The notes beneath the pieces are model-generated. The model was not told where the DNA came from, did no database searches, and saw only the letters and a program-made list of their open reading frames with translations. A stretch of 10,186 nucleotides of DNA from Propionibacteriaceae bacterium (GTDB taxonomy: Bacteria > Actinomycetota > Actinomycetes > Propionibacteriales > Propionibacteriaceae): assembly GCA_030544185.1 (NCBI GenBank), contig JAUNRO010000042.1, positions 3,827-14,012 on the forward strand, in the 5' to 3' direction. Both the position numbers and the translations under genes were made by a program. Position 1 is the stretch's first letter. The number at the start of each line of letters is the position of its first letter. Below, piece after piece: positions 6,647 to 10,186 of this stretch.

Positions 6647-6670
6647 GGCCCGGCTCAGTTCAGCCGGGCC
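6647..6670. terminator. Perfect 9-bp GC-rich hairpin between the convergent FemX and serine hydrolase genes
   Basis: GGCCCGGCT (6647-6655), loop CAGTTC (6656-6661), then AGCCGGGCC (6662-6670) form a perfect 9-bp stem with eight G-C pairs. It begins 7 bases after the FemX stop and overlaps the last codons and stop of the hydrolase gene. Being symmetric, it can serve both strands. There is no T tract, as in many high-GC intrinsic terminators. Confidence 0.65.
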
Positions 6671-7740
6671 AGCCGACGCGCGATCTCGATGTGGATCTGG
6701 AAGCTCGGTCGCATCGCGTCGGTCGCGTGGAAGTTCATCACGACGTGTGCGTCCTGCGCCGGATAGCGGAACAGGTGGGTGGCGGTTAGCCCGAGACCGC
6801 CGGTGGGCTCCGGCAGGCCGCGCAGCAGCAGCGGAGTGAACTCGCCGAACCGCAGCGTGGCCAGGCCCGCGCAGTAGTGGATCCCCGGCCGCAGCCGGGC
6901 CCGGCGCCGGGACAGCTGGCTCAGCAGGCCGGGGTCGATCAGCCGGCCGTCGTGCAGCGCCTGCTGGAAGCGGACGAGGTCATCGATGGTCGTCACAGCG
7001 CCCCCGTCCACCGAACCCACGCTGACGGCGGGAGTCCGGCTGACCTCGGTCCGACCCAGCCACATCGGTGCGATGTCGAGGTCCGCCAACTCGGCCCGGC
7101 TGGCGTTCAGGTGCGGCTGGTGGGTGCCTGGCATCCCGCTCGGGTCGAAGACGTGGCTGGCCAACAGTTCCCCCGCCGGAGCGTCGCCGACCTCCTCCGC
7201 CACACGGAGCAGGAGCGCATAGCCCGCATCGGAATAGTGAAATCGCTCGCCAGGGCGCCCGACGGGTGCCAGCCCGGCGGCCTCCCCCAGAAAGTCCCGT
7301 AGGGTCCACCGACGATCGAGATCGTCGGGCAGCATCGTCATGGCGCAGGCGGTGTGCTGGCCGCGCGGCGGCAGGAACGGGTCCGGCAGCCCCGAGTGGT
7401 GGCTCAGCAGGTGGTCGACCGTCAGCTCGTGGGCCAGGTCGACACCCGGGACGGCTGGCAGTCGGGCGAGCTCTGCGGCAGGCACAACGGTGCCGACCGG
7501 CGTGTTGAGCGTGAGCAGCCCGCGCTCGATGAGGCGACCGATCACGACAGCGGTGAACAACTTGCCGATGCTTGCGCAGTGGAAGGGACGCTCCGCATCG
7601 CCGTAGCTGAAACGGACCCCGGGCGCGCGGACGAAGACCTGGGGCGCGGGCAGGCGGGGCGCTCGCCGCCGGGTCTGGGCGTCGAGCCTGCGCCGCAGCG
7701 GACCGTCGAGCCAGGCCTGGAGTGCGGTGCCGGGTGCCAT
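6655..7740 (-). CDS. Serine hydrolase of the beta-lactamase / penicillin-binding-protein-like fold
   Basis: This 361-residue protein belongs to the class C beta-lactamase-like (PF00144 type) hydrolases; relatives act as esterases, peptidases or other amidases. The nucleophile motif SxxK is SIGK (Ser57-Lys60) in FHCASIGKLFTAVVIGRLIERGLL. The nearby family landmark LLSHHSGLPD is at 111-120. The second motif reads YSD (169-171, FHYSDAGYALL) instead of the usual YSN. The third, normally HTG or KTG, reads PTG near 312-314 (LPEPTGGLGL). There is no signal peptide or membrane helix, so it is probably cytosolic. Of two in-frame ATGs, 7740 is preferred because GGAG lies 6 bases before it (7747-7750); the one at 7752 has no such site and would add four residues. 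It is divergent from a PadR regulator with a palindromic operator between them, so PadR control is likely. The substrate is unknown. Confidence 0.85.
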   Translation of the reverse strand: MAPGTALQAWLDGPLRRRLDAQTRRRAPRLPAPQVFVRAPGVRFSYGDAERPFHCASIGKLFTAVVIGRLIERGLLTLNTPVGTVVPAAELARLPAVPGVDLAHELTVDHLLSHHSGLPDPFLPPRGQHTACAMTMLPDDLDRRWTLRDFLGEAAGLAPVGRPGERFHYSDAGYALLLRVAEEVGDAPAGELLASHVFDPSGMPGTHQPHLNASRAELADLDIAPMWLGRTEVSRTPAVSVGSVDGGAVTTIDDLVRFQQALHDGRLIDPGLLSQLSRRRARLRPGIHYCAGLATLRFGEFTPLLLRGLPEPTGGLGLTATHLFRYPAQDAHVVMNFHATDAMRPSFQIHIEIARRLARLN

Positions 7741-7746
7741 GGTCAA

Positions 7747-7750
7747 CTCC
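7747..7750 (-). promoter_or_regulatory. Ribosome binding site deciding the serine hydrolase start
   Basis: On the minus strand this is GGAG, 6 bases before the ATG at 7740. It favours the second of the two in-frame ATGs. Confidence 0.55.
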
Positions 7751-7767
7751 ATTCAGAGGCGCCAGAG

Positions 7768-7773
7768 AAGATA
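7768..7773 (-). promoter_or_regulatory. Candidate -10 box (TATCTT) for the serine hydrolase gene
   Basis: TATCTT on the minus strand fits TANNNT. It lies just downstream of the palindrome array, so a repressor bound at 7777-7809 would cover the -35 region. A transcription start near 7761 would leave a leader of about 20 bases holding the GGAG site. Confidence 0.4.
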
Positions 7774-7776
7774 TGC

Positions 7777-7809
7777 CTCATAGATATATCTAACAGACAT
7801 GTCTATGAG
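7777..7809. promoter_or_regulatory. Nested palindromic operator candidate between the serine hydrolase and padR
   Basis: Two perfect palindromes lie side by side: TAGATATATCTA (7781-7792) and AGACATGTCT (7795-7804). They sit inside a larger 33-bp dyad whose outer arms are CTCATAGA (7777-7784) and TCTATGAG (7802-7809); 13 of 16 base pairs match around position 7793. It is the most A/T-rich stretch of the window. It lies between two divergent starts, one belonging to a PadR protein; PadR proteins usually bind A/T-rich dyads (ATGT/ACAT and ATAT cores) next to their own genes. The best reading is autoregulation plus control of the hydrolase. Confidence 0.7.
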
Positions 7810-7822
7810 AAGCAAGGCCCGA

Positions 7823-7828
7823 TAAGCT
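7823..7828 (+). promoter_or_regulatory. -10 box (TAAGCT) of a probable leaderless promoter for padR
   Basis: TAAGCT fits TANNNT and ends 6 bases before the ATG at 7835, with no Shine-Dalgarno between. The palindromic operator ends at 7809 and would overlap the -35 region, consistent with repression of padR by its own product. Confidence 0.5.
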
Positions 7829-7834
7829 TCCGCC

Positions 7835-8356
7835 ATGGCACACGTGATCCTGGGGCTGCTGTTGTTGCGGTCGATGAGCCTCTATGACCTGATCCGCGCC
7901 TTCGAGGCCGGCGTTTCCCTCTTCTACAGCGCGAGTTCGGGCAGCATCAAACGAGCCCTCGATGGGCTGCTCGTCAGCGGCCGGGTCGAGGTGGAGAGCG
8001 TGGATGCGGGGGCGCGGGGACGGAAGGTCTATCGCGTCACCGCCGAAGGACGCGCTGCCTTCGGCGCCTGGATGCACAGCGAGCTCACCGAGGCCAGCGT
8101 GGAAACGGCGGCCTTGTCGCGGCTGTATTTCCTCGGCCTCATCGATGCCGCCGAGCGGCCTCAGGTGCTGGACCTCATCGAGGCCCGGATCGCCGGCGAC
8201 CTCGCCCGCCTGGAAGCCCTCGCCGACCTGGTGAACGGCACCGACGTGCCGCCCGAGCTCGGCCACGTCGCCCGCTACCAGAAGGCGACCCTGGCCTACG
8301 GTCTGGAGTCCCATCGGTTCGCCCTCGACTGGTTCCGCACCGCGGCGAGCCAGTGA
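7835..8356 (+). CDS. PadR-family transcriptional regulator
   Basis: This 173-residue DNA-binding regulator has the PadR layout. An N-terminal winged helix-turn-helix (about 3-80) reads HVILGLLLLRSMSLYDLIRAFEAGVSLFYSASSGSIKRALDGLLVSGRVEVE..., with wing and end GRKVYRVTAEGRAAFGAWM. A C-terminal helical dimerisation domain (about 90-170; LSRLYFLGLIDAAERPQVLDLIEARIAGDLARLEALADL) resembles Vir_act_alpha_C. PadR proteins are mostly repressors released by a small ligand, often phenolic compounds or drugs; the ligand here is unknown. It is divergent from a serine hydrolase with a strong palindrome array in the 94-base gap. The gene after it on the same strand starts 79 bases downstream and has its own -10 box and ribosome site, so co-transcription is possible but not required. 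Confidence 0.88.
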   Translation: MAHVILGLLLLRSMSLYDLIRAFEAGVSLFYSASSGSIKRALDGLLVSGRVEVESVDAGARGRKVYRVTAEGRAAFGAWMHSELTEASVETAALSRLYFLGLIDAAERPQVLDLIEARIAGDLARLEALADLVNGTDVPPELGHVARYQKATLAYGLESHRFALDWFRTAASQ

Positions 8357-8399
8357 CCGGGTTGGCCCTGCCCGCCTTCGATGAGCCGCGCCCTTTGCG

Positions 8400-8405
8400 T
8401 ACGCT
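8400..8405 (+). promoter_or_regulatory. Candidate -10 box (TACGCT) for the dienelactone-hydrolase-like gene
   Basis: TACGCT fits TANNNT, 29 bases before the GTG at 8435. This leaves a leader of about 22 bases carrying AGGAGG (8425-8430). The -35 region is weak (TTCGAT at 8377-8382). Confidence 0.35.
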
Positions 8406-8434
8406 GAGGGGGGCCGCCACAAAGAGGAGGGACC

Positions 8435-8986
8435 GTGTTGGCCTGCCGCGTGATCTGCCTGCACTCCGCGCTGGGGCTGACCGCCGGGGTGCTCGAGTTC
8501 GCCGACCTGCTGCGCGCCGAGGGCTGCACGGTCGAGGCGCCGGACTTCTATGACGGGCTGACCTTCACCTCCTCGGCCGAGGGCACGGCCTATCGCGATG
8601 AGATCGGCTATCCCCGCCTGCTCGAGCGGGTCGCGGATCTGCAGGTCGAGGGGGCGGCGCTGGTCGGGTTCTCGCTCGGCGGCTCGCTGGCGCAGCGGTT
8701 GTGTCGGCCGGGGGTACGCCTGGTGTCGCTGGTGAGCGCGCTCGATCCGCTGCCGCCGGGACGGCGGTGGTGCGGGGTGGATGTGCAGCTGCACCAGCGC
8801 GCCGACGAGCCGCGGGTGGACGACGACGGGGTGGCCGCGTTCCGGGCCGCGGTGGCGGCGGAGGGGGCGATGTTCGACCACTTCGTCCTGCCGGGCTCGG
8901 GCCGGCTGTTCACCGAGCCGTCCCAGCCGGAATATGACCGGGACCTGACCGAGCTCACCGTCGACCGGATCATCGCCGCGCTCTGA
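8435..8986 (+). CDS. Dienelactone-hydrolase-like alpha/beta hydrolase with altered catalytic triad
   Basis: This 183-residue protein is close to the usual length of small dienelactone hydrolase family members. Visible marks are the first strand VICLHSALGL (6-15), APDFYDG (35-41), the nucleophile elbow GFSLGGS (Ser80), the presumed acid Asp124 (VQLHQRADEPRVDDD) and the C-terminal LPGSGRLFTEPSQPEYDRD (152-170). In relatives that last segment reads G(A/S)GHLFTD with the catalytic His; here that position is Arg157. So the serine and acid are present but the histidine is not where expected. The protein may have lost hydrolase activity or use another residue (His149 is close in sequence). GTG at 8435 is preceded by AGGAGG, 4 bases away; TTG at 8438, 7 bases away, is an alternative start. 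It follows padR and converges on modB with an 11-base gap. Confidence 0.8.
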   Translation: MLACRVICLHSALGLTAGVLEFADLLRAEGCTVEAPDFYDGLTFTSSAEGTAYRDEIGYPRLLERVADLQVEGAALVGFSLGGSLAQRLCRPGVRLVSLVSALDPLPPGRRWCGVDVQLHQRADEPRVDDDGVAAFRAAVAAEGAMFDHFVLPGSGRLFTEPSQPEYDRDLTELTVDRIIAAL

Positions 8987-8997
8987 CCCGCACCGGT

Positions 8998-9828
8998 TCA
9001 GCGGTTCGCCTGCCGGTCGCCGCCGAGCAGGCCGACGACGAGCAGGACCAGGATGCTGATGATCAGCAGCACGAACGACAGGCCGACGGCCAGCGCGAGG
9101 TTGGACTCGAAGCCGATGAAGATCGCCAGCGGCATCGTCTGGGTGACGCCCTCGCGGTTGCCGGCGAAGAACAGCGTCGCCCCGAACTCGCCGAGGGCGC
9201 GGGCCCAGGCGAGGACGACGCCGCTGAGGATCGCGCGGCGGGCGACCGGGACCATGATGTGCCAGAACAGCCCGAGCTCGGAGGCCTTGTCCACCCGGGC
9301 CGCCTCCTGGATCGCCGGGTTGACCTCCTCGAACCCCACGCGGGCGGCCCGGACGAAGAAGGGCCCGGCCACGAAGACCTGGGAGAGGACGACCGCGACC
9401 GTCGTGAACGGCAGGTTGATGCCGAGCGCAGCCAGCGGCGTACCCAACCAGCCGTTGCGGCCGAACACCTCCAGCAGCGCGATGCCCGCGACCATCGGCG
9501 GCAGCACGATCGGCAGGTCGATCAGCAGGGTGACGATCGATCGGCCGGGGAACCGCCAGCGGGCCAGGGCGTACGCCAGCGGCAGGCCCGTGGCGACGAT
9601 CACGACCATCGCCGCGAGCGAGGTGCCGAGCGAGAGCCGGACCGCGGCGTGCACCTGCGGATCGCTGAGATAGGTGCTCAGGTCGCCGGTCAGCGCGACC
9701 CACATCAGCCCGAGCAGGGGGACGCCGAGCAGGCCGACCAGCAGCAGCGCCGGGGGCACGAACCAGACGGTGTCGATGGCCCGGGTGCGGCCGGTCGGCC
9801 TCCGCGTCGCCTGCAGGTCGGTGCTCAA
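8998..9828 (-). CDS. modB: Molybdate-type ABC transporter permease
   Basis: This 276-residue inner-membrane permease would form the channel for molybdate (possibly tungstate or another oxyanion). Hydrophobic helices lie at about 20-46, 66-88, 98-122, 139-160, 200-222 (shorter) and 244-268. The EAA loop that contacts the ATPase is EAARVDKASELGLFWHIMVP (175-194), followed by WARALGEFGATLFFAGN (208-224), a ModB/CysT-type signature. The start is TTG at 9828, overlapping the stop of the upstream binding-protein gene by four bases (TTGA). This start is supported by coupling rather than by a strong ribosome site. The ATPase gene (modC) does not follow: the next gene is on the other strand, 11 bases away. 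Confidence 0.88.
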   Translation of the reverse strand: MSTDLQATRRPTGRTRAIDTVWFVPPALLLVGLLGVPLLGLMWVALTGDLSTYLSDPQVHAAVRLSLGTSLAAMVVIVATGLPLAYALARWRFPGRSIVTLLIDLPIVLPPMVAGIALLEVFGRNGWLGTPLAALGINLPFTTVAVVLSQVFVAGPFFVRAARVGFEEVNPAIQEAARVDKASELGLFWHIMVPVARRAILSGVVLAWARALGEFGATLFFAGNREGVTQTMPLAIFIGFESNLALAVGLSFVLLIISILVLLVVGLLGGDRQANR

Positions 9829-10186
9829 GTCGCCGTCGGCATGTAGCCCGCCTCGGTCAGCACCGCGTGACCCTGGCCCGTGGTCATGAACTCGATGAAG
9901 GTCTTCCCGGCCTCGGCGTGCTTGCCCGCGGTGACGGGGGCGATCTGGAGCTTGAGCTCGGTGTTCACGTCGTTGGGCACGTCCACGGTGGTGAGGCCCT
10001 TGCGCTCGGCCGGGACGTCGGTGACGAAGACGATGCCGGCGTCGGCCTCGCCGAGCTGGATCTTCTGCACGATCGGCTGGACGCCGAGCTCGCGGGAGAC
10101 GGTGTTGTCGGTGACGGCCTTGGTGAAGCCGGGGTTCTGCTGCTCGACCTTCTCGAAGGTCTTCGTCGTGGTCATCCAGATCGGCA
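9825..10186 (-). CDS. modA: Molybdate-type ABC transporter substrate-binding protein (partial, 5' end beyond the right edge)
   Basis: These are the C-terminal 119 or so residues of a type II periplasmic-binding-fold protein that captures an oxyanion outside the membrane for the permease encoded next to it. Family marks are the hinge-region motif VQKIQLGEADAGIVFVTDV and the C-terminal TAGKHAEAGKTFIEFMTTGQGHAVLTEAGYMP, as in ModA (AxxFxxFlxSxxGqxiLxxyGF). The signal peptide or lipobox and the N-lobe ligand residues are outside the window. An ATG at 10175 lies inside the reading frame and is not the true start, because the frame continues to the window edge (PIW before it). Its stop overlaps the modB TTG by four bases. 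The exact anion (molybdate or tungstate) cannot be decided here. Confidence 0.82.
   Translation of the reverse strand, partial: PIWMTTTKTFEKVEQQNPGFTKAVTDNTVSRELGVQPIVQKIQLGEADAGIVFVTDVPAERKGLTTVDVPNDVNTELKLQIAPVTAGKHAEAGKTFIEFMTTGQGHAVLTEAGYMPTAT

Noticed and set aside
8987..9004. Possible hairpin between the DLH-like gene and modB
   Set aside because: Only a 4-bp stem (CCGC/GCGG, 9-base loop) could be formed; too weak to call a terminator.
7790..9703. 637-codon minus-strand frame across padR, the DLH-like gene and modB
   Set aside because: It is an out-of-frame shadow of three recognisable genes, dominated by Arg, Gly, Pro and Ala, with no family motif.

Overview
The window is a gene-dense stretch from a high-GC Gram-positive bacterium (Actinomycetota). 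A family such as Propionibacteriaceae is plausible but unproven. The signs are strong G/C third-position bias, many GTG and TTG starts, TANNNT -10 boxes with apparent leaderless genes, and an actinobacterial-type gene set. Every gene here is of chromosomal housekeeping or metabolic type. I see no phage, transposon, CRISPR or RNA gene, and no gene-free stretch longer than about 110 bases.

Layout, left to right. On the minus strand lie the start of a 2-oxoacid dehydrogenase E1-beta gene (cut by the left edge), the E1-alpha gene translationally coupled to it, and a small two-helix membrane protein. Divergent from that last gene, on the plus strand, is a PrsW-type intramembrane protease with a long cytosolic tail. 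It converges on a minus-strand fused class I CoA-transferase of 657 residues with a C-terminal extension. Divergent from the transferase is a plus-strand FemAB/FemX peptidoglycan-bridge aminoacyltransferase. It converges, through a perfect 9-bp hairpin, on a minus-strand beta-lactamase-fold serine hydrolase. The hydrolase is divergent from a PadR-family repressor, and between them lies a nested palindromic operator candidate. After padR comes a dienelactone-hydrolase-like protein lacking the expected catalytic histidine. It converges on minus-strand molybdate-type ABC permease and binding-protein genes; the latter is cut by the right edge.

The genes alternate in divergent and convergent pairs. 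Divergent gaps hold the promoters: TANNNT boxes lie 6-7 bases before the start codons of prsW, femX and padR. Two of the three convergent junctions hold hairpins over the stop codons that could terminate both transcripts. The units look functionally independent: 2-oxoacid oxidation, envelope proteolysis, acyl-CoA exchange, cell-wall cross-bridge synthesis, a PadR-controlled hydrolase, and molybdate uptake. No clearly new multi-gene system is visible. The points most worth following up are the nested PadR operator, the cluster of leaderless promoters, the DLH-like protein with an altered triad, the CoA-transferase extension, the membrane protein/PrsW pair, and a reversed tyrosine codon preference.
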